Source: an uncultured Solobacterium sp. (lineage in GTDB: Bacteria; Bacillota_I; Bacilli_A; Erysipelotrichales; Erysipelotrichaceae). Taken from it: 36,873 nucleotides of DNA. The notes below the pieces were generated by a model. It saw only the letters and a program-made list of their open reading frames with translations, searched no databases and had not been told where the DNA came from. Shown in pieces: positions 7,654 to 15,306 of this stretch (position 1 is the first letter of the stretch; the number at the start of each line of letters is the position of its first letter). The stretch covers positions 1 through 36,873 of the forward strand of contig URCJ01000016.1 in NCBI GenBank assembly GCA_900546285.1. The letters are read 5' to 3'. A program made the translations under genes and the position numbers.

Positions 7654-9510
7654 ATGTTAATCACAATCAATTCTGGCACCGTTTATTTCGGTGCCAATGA
7701 TGTATTTGAGGACATCGACTTTGTCATAAATGAAAATGAAAAGATTGCCCTTGTCGGCCGTAATGGCTGTGGTAAGACAACTTTGTTAAAAGTTCTTACA
7801 GGAGAGGTCACTCTAAGTAAGGGCAATCTTATTAAGCCTAACAAACTAAAGGTAGGTTATCTTAACCAGAACTCACTTATCGATTGTCATAATATCGTAA
7901 GGGATGAAATGCTTACCGTATTTAAGCCTCTTTTAGATATGGAAGAGGAATTGAATAATTTATCGGAAAAACTTAAGACTGATCATTCTGATAAGCTAAT
8001 CAATGAATATAGTAAGTTGGAAGAAGAATTTAAGTCTAATGGTGGTTATACTTACAATTCTGAAATGGAAACAATTCTATTTGGCTTTGGTTTCCATAAA
8101 GAAGATTTAGACAAGAATATTTCTTCTTTCTCAGGTGGCGAAAAGACTAAGTTAGCATTCGCAAAGTTACTTTTAAGTAAACCTGATTTACTTTTACTAG
8201 ATGAACCTACTAACCACTTAGATTTATCTACGATTGAATGGTTGGAAAACTATTTAAGCAAATATAAAAAAGCAATTATCCTAGTATCCCATGACCGTAT
8301 TTTCTTAGATAAGATTGTTAATACGGTTTACGAACTAGAATATGGTCATCTTAAGAAATATGCAGGCAATTATTCTAAATATGTTGAACAGAAAAAGGCT
8401 GATTTCTTAAAGGATTCAAAGGCTTATGATCGTCAACAAAAGGAAATTAAAAGGTTAGAAGAATTAATCGAGAAGTTCCGTTATAAGAAAAATAAGGCAG
8501 CTTTTGCCCAAAGTAAGATTAAATATCTAGACCGTATGGATAAACTAGAAGATCCAAAGAAGGCTGATACTAAAGCTTTTAAAGCATCTTTTAAATGCGC
8601 TGTTAAGGGTGGCAAGAGCGTTTTGAATATGGATCACTTTAAAGTTGGTTATGATAAACCTCTATTTGAAGTAACTCATGAAATCTTAAGAGGACAGAGA
8701 ATTTGTGTAATGGGTGATAATGGCTGTGGCAAATCAACTTTATTAAAGACTATCGTAGGACAAATTCCTCCTCTTGGCGGTTATATGTTGTTAGGCCATC
8801 AAATTGAGATAGGTTATTTTGATCAAAATATCGCTGCTTACAAGAATGGCAATACCGTCTTAGAAGAATTATGGAATGAATATCCTGAAAAGGATATGTA
8901 TGAGATTAGAAGTACCTTGGGTGCTTTCTTATTCTCTAGTGATGAAGTGTTTAAAGAGGTTTCGGTTTTATCAGGTGGTGAAAAAGTTCGTTTGGCTTTA
9001 GCTAAGCTTATGTTAAAGAACGCGAATTTCTTAATTCTTGATGAACCTACAAATAACCTAGATATTATTTCGAAGGAAGCCTTGGAAACAGCGTTAAATA
9101 ATTATGATGGCACAATTTTATTTGTATCACATGACCGTTATTTCATTAAACAAGTAGCTACTTCTTGTCTTGTGGTGGAAGGTGATAAGCTAGTTTATTA
9201 TCCTGATGGTTATAAGGATTATATTGATGCTAAAGCCGAGCCCGCTACTAAGGATAGTCAACCTAAGGAAAAGGTTGATTTAAAGGTTGTTAAGGCCCGT
9301 CCTAAATATAATCTAAGAAAACTTGAAGAAGAGATTAGTGAACTTGAAAATCTATTGGAAGAAAAAAGAAACTTAAGATATGAACCTGAATATTATCAAG
9401 ATTCTAGGAAGATGCAAGAATTGGATGAAGAGATTGATGATATTCATAATAAGATTCATGCAGCTGAAGAAAAGTGGGAGATTGCCATGGAAGAAAGTGA
9501 GAATCATTAA
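7654..9510 (+). CDS. ABC-F family ATPase, YdiF type
   Basis: Soluble ABC-F protein with two ATPase domains and no membrane segments; these proteins act on the ribosome. Domain 1 has Walker A GRNGCGKT at 35-42, signature FSGGEK and Walker B LLLLDEPTNHLD. The interdomain linker (about 235-310) is charged and helical. Domain 2 has GDNGCGKS, LSGGEK and LILDEPTNNLD. The last 65 residues form a predicted coiled coil rich in Glu and Lys, as in YdiF/Uup-like members. The neighbourhood (tsaE to tsaD, rex) matches that of B. subtilis ydiF. Antibiotic protection is not indicated, since housekeeping ABC-F proteins look the same. Confidence 0.88.
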   Translation: MLITINSGTVYFGANDVFEDIDFVINENEKIALVGRNGCGKTTLLKVLTGEVTLSKGNLIKPNKLKVGYLNQNSLIDCHNIVRDEMLTVFKPLLDMEEELNNLSEKLKTDHSDKLINEYSKLEEEFKSNGGYTYNSEMETILFGFGFHKEDLDKNISSFSGGEKTKLAFAKLLLSKPDLLLLDEPTNHLDLSTIEWLENYLSKYKKAIILVSHDRIFLDKIVNTVYELEYGHLKKYAGNYSKYVEQKKADFLKDSKAYDRQQKEIKRLEELIEKFRYKKNKAAFAQSKIKYLDRMDKLEDPKKADTKAFKASFKCAVKGGKSVLNMDHFKVGYDKPLFEVTHEILRGQRICVMGDNGCGKSTLLKTIVGQIPPLGGYMLLGHQIEIGYFDQNIAAYKNGNTVLEELWNEYPEKDMYEIRSTLGAFLFSSDEVFKEVSVLSGGEKVRLALAKLMLKNANFLILDEPTNNLDIISKEALETALNNYDGTILFVSHDRYFIKQVATSCLVVEGDKLVYYPDGYKDYIDAKAEPATKDSQPKEKVDLKVVKARPKYNLRKLEEEISELENLLEEKRNLRYEPEYYQDSRKMQELDEEIDDIHNKIHAAEEKWEIAMEESENH

Positions 9511-10001
9511 TGTTTAATAATAAATCTAATTTTGATCATTTGTATCACTTGGCATTAGATGAAAAAGAAAAGAAGTCTTTGTTTATTAAAGTACTTGTAA
9601 TCTCAATCATCTTTTTATCATTAATAATCTTTAATGGCTTTAATCGTTTCTATGGCATGATGGTTAATAGAATGTTGATGTTTGTATATATTCTGCAAAT
9701 TGTCGACTTATTATCTATTTATTCAGGCCTTTATACCTTATTTTTCTATAATAAATACTTAACTGATAGAGATATTAATAAGTCTCTTAATAAGTTTCCT
9801 ACTTATACAAATATATTAATGATTTTAAATTCTGTTAGTATTATCTTGGGTATTGTTTATGTGATTAAAGAAGGTTTCCATAATGACATAATAGAATTTA
9901 TCTTTTTCTTGATAATCAATATCTTAATGATTGTATTGAATTTCTATTTTAAGAAGACTATCGATAATGTTTATGTTGAAAAAAATAAGGAAGAGGAGTG
10001 A
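9510..10001 (+). CDS. Small integral membrane protein of unknown function
   Basis: The 163-residue protein is not recognised. A short charged N-terminus (residues 1-25) precedes four hydrophobic segments at about 26-44, 52-78, 97-119 and 126-146. The C-terminus is Lys/Glu rich. The ATG overlaps the TAA of the ABC-F gene by one base (TAATG), and the next gene follows immediately, so it is co-translated with a ribosome-acting ATPase and a peptidase. No catalytic motif or signal peptide cleavage site is seen. Confidence 0.75.
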   Translation: MFNNKSNFDHLYHLALDEKEKKSLFIKVLVISIIFLSLIIFNGFNRFYGMMVNRMLMFVYILQIVDLLSIYSGLYTLFFYNKYLTDRDINKSLNKFPTYTNILMILNSVSIILGIVYVIKEGFHNDIIEFIFFLIINILMIVLNFYFKKTIDNVYVEKNKEEE

Positions 10002-10003
10002 TT

Positions 10004-11047
10004 ATGCTAGATAGAAAATATGCAGATTTAGCTGCCAATAAGGCTATTGAACTGTTGAATATTGATTCACCAAGTGGTTTCACAGAAAAGATTGCGGATA
10101 AGGTAATTGATGATTTTACTAAGCTAGGTTATGTTTGTGAGAAGTCTAATAAGGGTAATATTTTAGTATCTATAGCTAATCCCGAAGAATATAAGGATGT
10201 CATCTTGTTTGAGGCTCATGGTGATACTCTAGGTGGTATGGTTAAACAAATCGAGTCTAATGGTAGATTGTTAGTATCTCCTTTAGGTGGCCTTGTGGCT
10301 TCTAATGTTGAGACAGAAAATGTTAGAGTTTATACAAGAGATAATAAGATTTATGAGGGTGCTTTCCAATTAGCTAATGCTTCTAGTCATGTTAATCGTG
10401 AATTGAACACCAAAGAGAGAACTTTTGACACAGTAGAAATCGTCTTGGATGAAAGAGTTAATAGTAAAGAAGATGTAAAGAATCTAGGCATCAGTGTAGG
10501 CGACTTTGTTTGTGTTGAACCAAGAGCTCATATTACAAGTAGTGGCTATATTAAATCTAGATTCTTAGATGATAAGTTGTCTGTGGCTACTTTATATGCC
10601 TATGCTTCATATTTAAAGGAAAACAATATCAAGTTAGATAAAAAAGTTTATTTCTTGATTACTGTTTATGAAGAAGTGGGCCATGGTGGTTCTTATATTC
10701 CAAGAGATGTTACTGAAGCAATTTCAGTTGATATGGGTTGTGTAGGCGATGGATTAGAATGCACTGAAACGCAGGTTTCAATCTGTGCTAAAGACTCAGG
10801 CGGTCCATATGATAAGACTATTGTCGATAAACTAGTTAAGGCGGCTATTAAAGAGGATGCTGATTATGCCATTGATGTTTATCCGTATTATGGTTCTGAT
10901 GTAGAAGTTACCTTAAAGGCAGGATACGATGTTAAACATGGCTTGATTGGACCTGGTGTTTATGCTTCTCATGGCTATGAAAGAAGCCATGTTGATGGTG
11001 TATATAATACTTTAAAAGTTTTAAAAGCTTACTTAGAAGACTGTTAG
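10004..11047 (+). CDS. M42-family metallo-aminopeptidase
   Basis: Cytoplasmic dinuclear-metal aminopeptidase of the M42 (TET/glutamyl aminopeptidase) family, here 347 residues. Visible metal-site blocks are FEAHGDTLG near residue 70, FLDDKLSVATL (bridging Asp), YEEVGHGGSY (catalytic Glu and a ligand Glu) and the C-terminal ASHGYERSH. I chose the ATG at 10004 because it lies 5 bases after the GGAG of GAGGAGTG. An in-frame GTG at 9998 would overlap that ribosome binding site and the previous stop codon. Substrate preference cannot be read; YsdC and FrvX-like members share the motifs. The transcript ends at a terminator overlapping the stop codon. Confidence 0.9.
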   Translation: MLDRKYADLAANKAIELLNIDSPSGFTEKIADKVIDDFTKLGYVCEKSNKGNILVSIANPEEYKDVILFEAHGDTLGGMVKQIESNGRLLVSPLGGLVASNVETENVRVYTRDNKIYEGAFQLANASSHVNRELNTKERTFDTVEIVLDERVNSKEDVKNLGISVGDFVCVEPRAHITSSGYIKSRFLDDKLSVATLYAYASYLKENNIKLDKKVYFLITVYEEVGHGGSYIPRDVTEAISVDMGCVGDGLECTETQVSICAKDSGGPYDKTIVDKLVKAAIKEDADYAIDVYPYYGSDVEVTLKAGYDVKHGLIGPGVYASHGYERSHVDGVYNTLKVLKAYLEDC

Positions 11048-11062
11048 AAATAACAGTTTTTT
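11041..11062 (+). terminator. Terminator of the rex-asnS-pepM42 transcript
   Basis: CTGTTA-GAAA-TAACAG forms a 6-bp stem with a tetraloop followed by six T residues. The stem contains the TAG stop codon of the M42 peptidase gene, so the coding region runs into the terminator. Confidence 0.85.
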
Positions 11063-11090
11063 AGTATATTGAGTTTAGGAGGCTGCTTTA

Positions 11091-11612
11091 ATGAAAAAGA
11101 CAATTATTCAACTCGATAAAAGCACATTGCTAATTAAAAGAGGTGATACTTTTAAGCTTAATCTTTCACATAACGATTTATATGAAGTGAATGAAGAAAA
11201 TGATTCATTGATAATCAAAGAAACTAAGAAGTCTTTGTTTAAGAAGGTTAGGGTAGAACTAATCTTATCTGATAAGCTTGATAGTTTAGATATCACTAGT
11301 AACAGTTATGTAGAACTTAAGGATGTTGACTTTGTGGAAGGTTATATCAAAGGCAATAGTGATGATGTTGAATTAGATAATGTTACAGGGGTTATCTCTA
11401 ATATCAGCACTACTTTAGGTGATGTTTATATTAAAAGTTCTAAGATAGAACAGCTTACCGTCAATAGTGAAGATGGTGATTTGTTTATTAATATCAAGGG
11501 CAATGAGGATGATTATCATATCGAATGTGCTGGGATGGGCGATAGGAAGTTAGCTCATAATTTCTTAAAACTGAATAGTGATGGGAACATTGATTATACT
11601 TTTGAATTATAA
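11091..11612 (+). CDS. DUF4097-like beta-strand repeat protein
   Basis: The 173-residue protein has no signal peptide or membrane segment. The central part reads as repeating short beta strands with alternating Asp/Val/Ser (for example NVTGVISNISTTLGDVYIKSS), the pattern of right-handed beta-helix DUF4097/adhesin-like domains. No catalytic motif is seen. A strong ribosome binding site (AGGAGG) precedes the ATG, and tldD follows after 21 bases, so it leads the tldD-pmbA unit. The link to that protease pair is positional only, and the family call is a pattern judgement. Confidence 0.6.
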   Translation: MKKTIIQLDKSTLLIKRGDTFKLNLSHNDLYEVNEENDSLIIKETKKSLFKKVRVELILSDKLDSLDITSNSYVELKDVDFVEGYIKGNSDDVELDNVTGVISNISTTLGDVYIKSSKIEQLTVNSEDGDLFINIKGNEDDYHIECAGMGDRKLAHNFLKLNSDGNIDYTFEL

Positions 11613-11633
11613 TAATCATTAGGAGAAAATTTT

Positions 11634-13010
11634 ATGTTAAATAGTTTTTTAAAATCAAGAATCAAGGATGGAAAAAGACTAGTAAAGGAATTATCTAATT
11701 CTTATGATTATGTAAGTATCTTAGGAAATTACATCAAGACAAAAAGAATTATGGTAAGTACTAGTACTTCTTCTATTGATGATTTAGACAATGAATGTGG
11801 CTTTGTCATTAAAGTATATAAGGATGGCCACTATAGCGAGTATTCTTGTGATGATATCAAGGGTTTACAGGCAAACACAGTAATTGATTCAATTGAATTA
11901 AAGAGTCCTTATTTTGCCCATATTAAGATGTTAAGTGAAGAGAAACATGAAGAATCTTATTTAAGAGAAGATGAAAAGCCTTTAAGCGATAAGGAAATTT
12001 TTGACCGTTTATCTAAGTTAAAGAAGAAGGCACATGATACTGATTCAAGAATTATCAATGTGACTACTGCTTTTGTAAAAAGAGAAACTTCTAAGATTTT
12101 CATCTCTAACAACAAGTGCCTTGATCAAAAATACGATTGGTGTAATGCGATGCTAAGTGTAGTTACAAGAGCTGAGAATAATATTCAAGAAAACTATACT
12201 TGTGGTACTAATACTAATAGTGCTGACGCGTTAAATGAATTGATAGAACTAAGTGAAGAATGCACTGATATTGCCTTAAGATTATTAAATGCTAAGACAA
12301 TTATTCCTGGTAAGTATGAAATCATTACTGATCCTTCTATTTCAGGCCTTATTGCCCATGAAGCCTTTGGCCATGGTGTTGAGATGGATATGTTTGTTAA
12401 GAATAGAGCTAAGGCTAAGGACTTTGTAGGTAAAAGAGTAGCCAGTGATCTTGTGAATATGTATGATGGTGCTGCGTCTTGTGTAAGTGCTGCTTCTTAT
12501 TTCTTTGATGATGATGGCGTTGAGGCTAAGTCAACTTGCATTATCAAAGATGGTATCTTACAAACTGGCATTTCTGATTGTTTATCGGCAATGGAACTTG
12601 ATACTGTTCCTACTGGTAATGGTAGAAGAGAGTCTTATACCCATAAGGTTTATACAAGAATGACCAATACCTTCTTTGAAAAGGGTGATAGTAATCTAGA
12701 GACAATGATTAAGTCAGTTAAGCATGGCTATTATTTGTGTCAGACAAATAATGGTATGGAAGATCCAAAGAACTGGCAAATCCAATGTACTGCATCATAT
12801 GGTCTTGAAATCAAGGATGGTAAGTTTACAGGTGAGATAGTGGCTCCTGTTGTTATTTCGGGTTATGTTGTTGATTTATTAAGTTCTATTTCAATGGTTT
12901 CAAACGAAAGAAAAGTAATTGGTTCAGGAATGTGTGGCAAGGGCCATAAGGAATGGGTTTTTGTCTCAGATGGTGGTCCATGTTTAAAAGCGGAGGCTAA
13001 ATTATCATGA
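11634..13010 (+). CDS. tldD: TldD-type metalloprotease subunit
   Basis: Active zinc subunit of the TldD/TldE (PmbA) heterodimeric protease, which degrades unfolded peptides and matures some modified peptides in other bacteria. The HExxxH motif is HEAFGH at 242-247. The glycine-rich C-terminal blocks (TGNGRRESY, the MCGKGHKEW region) match the family. The length of 458 residues is normal. AGGAGA stands before the ATG. The stop overlaps the pmbA start as ATGA, which fits stoichiometric assembly of the heterodimer. No peptide precursor gene is apparent next to it. Confidence 0.93.
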   Translation: MLNSFLKSRIKDGKRLVKELSNSYDYVSILGNYIKTKRIMVSTSTSSIDDLDNECGFVIKVYKDGHYSEYSCDDIKGLQANTVIDSIELKSPYFAHIKMLSEEKHEESYLREDEKPLSDKEIFDRLSKLKKKAHDTDSRIINVTTAFVKRETSKIFISNNKCLDQKYDWCNAMLSVVTRAENNIQENYTCGTNTNSADALNELIELSEECTDIALRLLNAKTIIPGKYEIITDPSISGLIAHEAFGHGVEMDMFVKNRAKAKDFVGKRVASDLVNMYDGAASCVSAASYFFDDDGVEAKSTCIIKDGILQTGISDCLSAMELDTVPTGNGRRESYTHKVYTRMTNTFFEKGDSNLETMIKSVKHGYYLCQTNNGMEDPKNWQIQCTASYGLEIKDGKFTGEIVAPVVISGYVVDLLSSISMVSNERKVIGSGMCGKGHKEWVFVSDGGPCLKAEAKLS

Positions 13011-14269
13011 TGAATGAAAAAGATATTGCAAGAGTTTTAAAGGCGAATGAAACAATTGCTGATTATGAAATCATTATTAAGAATAAGAAGTCTAGTGAAT
13101 TGTTTTATGTTTTAAAGAAACTAGAACTTAATAGAGCCATAGATACAGAGAATATCAGTATTAATGTCTATGTTGATGTTAAGGATAAAAGGGGGAAGAG
13201 TACTGTTTTATTAACTAGTGCTGATAATGAAAAGTCTTTGAATAAAAAGCTTAATGCGGCTGTTTTAAAGGCTGAAAAAGCTTTAAATGCTTATTATCCT
13301 TTAGCTAGCAAACAAAAGGAAGCAAATAAGCCTTTGAAAAAAGATATTGACTTGAATAAGGTAGCTAATAAGGTTGGCGAGACTATTATTAAGGCAGATA
13401 CTTATGAAGATGGTTATATCAATTCAACTGAAGTCTTTGTGTCTAAGACAAGTACTTTGTTTATCAACTCTAGAGGTGTTAGACAATATAGTGAGCGTAC
13501 AAATATTGAATTCGAGATTATTCCTACTTGGCGTAATGGCAATGAGGAATATGAATTATATGAATATTATGAATCTAATAAGCTTGATGTAAAAGAGATT
13601 GCGGCTGTTGTTGATAAGTGGTTGTTGTTGGCAAGGGATAGAAGTATTGCGAATAAGCCAAGTAACTTAGATAAGAATATTCCAATTCTTTTACAGGGCG
13701 AGATGAATGATTTGATTGTAGATACTATCAAGGATAATTCAAGTTATATGTCTACTTTTATGCATACTAATCACTATAACGTGGGTGATGATATTACTTC
13801 TAAGTTTGATTTAACATTAAAGGCTAATATTGATGGTTGTTTCAAGTCTTCTTATTTTGATAATAATGGTGTTGCCTTAAGTTCTAAGAAACTTATTAAA
13901 GATGGTAAATTAGTTGATAACTATGGTGATATTCGTTTTGGCCATTACTTGAAGCATAAGAAGCCAAGTGGTAATTATAATGTAGCTGAAATTACTAATT
14001 ATGAGTCTTATGATTATTTAAGTAAGCCACATATCATCATTGAACATTTCTCTTCGCCACAAATGGAAGATAGTTCCGGTTACTTTGGTGGTGAGGTAAG
14101 ACTTGCTAGATACTTTGATGGAGAGAAGTATGTACCACTTACATCGTTTACAGTTTCTGGTAATATTTATAAGTCTTTAAAGAATGTTAAGTTCTCTAAA
14201 GAAGTAACTACTACAAGATCATGTAAGGGTCCAAAGTATTTTATTTTCAACGATTTAGATATCTCATAA
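13007..14269 (+). CDS. pmbA: TldE/PmbA-type metalloprotease subunit
   Basis: Partner subunit of TldD. The 420-residue protein has the overall PmbA layout, including a C-terminal FTVSGNIYKSLKNV block (FxxSGN in the family), and lacks the HExxxH zinc motif, as expected for the inactive partner. It starts at the first of two adjacent ATG codons, 10 bases after GGAGG and overlapping the tldD stop by 4 bases; the second ATG at 13010 is also possible. A terminator begins at its stop codon. Confidence 0.9.
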   Translation: MMNEKDIARVLKANETIADYEIIIKNKKSSELFYVLKKLELNRAIDTENISINVYVDVKDKRGKSTVLLTSADNEKSLNKKLNAAVLKAEKALNAYYPLASKQKEANKPLKKDIDLNKVANKVGETIIKADTYEDGYINSTEVFVSKTSTLFINSRGVRQYSERTNIEFEIIPTWRNGNEEYELYEYYESNKLDVKEIAAVVDKWLLLARDRSIANKPSNLDKNIPILLQGEMNDLIVDTIKDNSSYMSTFMHTNHYNVGDDITSKFDLTLKANIDGCFKSSYFDNNGVALSSKKLIKDGKLVDNYGDIRFGHYLKHKKPSGNYNVAEITNYESYDYLSKPHIIIEHFSSPQMEDSSGYFGGEVRLARYFDGEKYVPLTSFTVSGNIYKSLKNVKFSKEVTTTRSCKGPKYFIFNDLDIS

Positions 14270-14290
14270 ACAGGTTAACAACCTGTTTTT
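14269..14290 (+). terminator. Terminator after pmbA
   Basis: A perfect 8-bp stem AACAGGTT / AACCTGTT with a 3-base loop is followed by TTTTT-AAT. It begins inside the pmbA stop codon. The promoter of the next gene starts only a few bases beyond it. Confidence 0.85.
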
Positions 14291-14294
14291 AATA

Positions 14295-14303
14295 TGTTAA
14301 GAT
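14295..14303 (+). promoter_or_regulatory. Extended -10 promoter of the EamA transporter gene
   Basis: TGTTAAGAT is an extended -10 (TG-N-TAAGAT) placed right after the pmbA terminator tail. Seven bases separate it from the ATG at 14311, so the transcript is predicted to start at the start codon. There is no Shine-Dalgarno sequence. Confidence 0.5.
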
Positions 14304-14310
14304 TGTGGTT

Positions 14311-15192
14311 ATGAAACAGTTTAAATATTCTTTGATTCTATTATTTATTGCGTTTATTTGGGGACTAGCATTTTCTTTTCAAAGTTTAGGAGGACAAGCT
14401 TTAGGTACTTTTACTTTCTATTCTTTTAGAAGCTATTTTTCAGTGATTATGATGCTTATTTTGTTGGCTTTTAAGAAAGATAAGAAGATTAAAGAAAACA
14501 CCTTTTCTGTCAAAATAGGCATAATTGGAGGCGTTATTACATGTGTTGCCTATTTGGTTCAACAGGAAGCGCTTCGTTATACAACAGCTGCCAATAGTAG
14601 TTTTATTACTTCTACTTATGTTGCTCTTGTACCAGTGTTAGCAATCTTTCTTGGTAAGAAGACTAATTTAAAGACTTGGATTTGTGTATTCTTTGAGTTT
14701 GTGGGCTTGTATTTCTTATGTATCAAAGGGGACTTTGTGATTAATAAGGGTGATTTGATGACGATGTTATGTGCTTTCTTGTTTGCGGTACACATCTTAC
14801 TTATTGATGGCGGTAGCAACAAACTAGACAGCATTATCTTCTGTACTACTCAATATACTGTTTGTGCTATTATGTCTTCTATTTTAATGTTTATGTTTGA
14901 GATCCCTGTTGATTTTAGTGCCGTTAAGTCATCTTTAGTTCCAATTGTGTTTACAGGATGTATCAGCTCAAGTATTTGTATTACTTTACAGGTTGAATGT
15001 CAAAAACATATCAATCCAACTGTTGCGTCTTTGATTCTTTGTTTAGAGAGTGTCTTTGGTGCCTTGGGCGGTTGGCTAATTCTTCATGAAAGCCTTAGCT
15101 CTAGGGAATTATTTGGATGTGCGATTATCTTTTTAGCGATAGTTTTGTCGCAAATTGATATGAAGAAAATAAAAGCGCTTTCACAAATGTAA
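14311..15192 (+). CDS. EamA/DMT-superfamily permease
   Basis: Integral membrane protein of 293 residues with about ten hydrophobic segments in two EamA repeats. The first starts MKQFKYSLILLFIAFIWGLA, with the typical short N-terminus and Trp-Gly. The second contains the conserved C-terminal LESVFGALGGWLILHE block. It belongs to the drug/metabolite transporter superfamily; the substrate cannot be predicted. I chose the ATG at 14311 over the in-frame GTG at 14305, because Met-Lys-Gln begins the family-like N-terminus and the GTG lies only 2 bases after the -10 box. The gene stands alone between a terminator and the opp operon. Confidence 0.85.
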   Translation: MKQFKYSLILLFIAFIWGLAFSFQSLGGQALGTFTFYSFRSYFSVIMMLILLAFKKDKKIKENTFSVKIGIIGGVITCVAYLVQQEALRYTTAANSSFITSTYVALVPVLAIFLGKKTNLKTWICVFFEFVGLYFLCIKGDFVINKGDLMTMLCAFLFAVHILLIDGGSNKLDSIIFCTTQYTVCAIMSSILMFMFEIPVDFSAVKSSLVPIVFTGCISSSICITLQVECQKHINPTVASLILCLESVFGALGGWLILHESLSSRELFGCAIIFLAIVLSQIDMKKIKALSQM

Positions 15193-15232
15193 AAAGTTTT
15201 CATAAAAATTGAAAGAAATGTAAGTGATTTTA

Positions 15233-15259
15233 TTGATAATCAATTTCTTTTACTATAAA
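15233..15259 (+). promoter_or_regulatory. Probable opp operon promoter
   Basis: TTGATA (15233-15238) and TATAAA (15254-15259) are 15 bp apart, somewhat shorter than ideal. The -35 box overlaps a small palindrome ATTGAT-A-ATCAAT (15232-15244), which could be an operator. The leader to the oppA ATG is about 40 bases. No terminator is seen between the EamA gene and this point. Confidence 0.4.
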
Positions 15260-15306
15260 ATTTGAATTATCAATTATATAAATAATTGGCAAAGGGAGGA
15301 AAAAAC

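Noticed and set aside
15286..15306. TTG start for oppA
   Set aside because: It lies upstream of the GGGAGG ribosome binding site and would put extra residues ahead of a clean lipoprotein signal peptide beginning at 15307.
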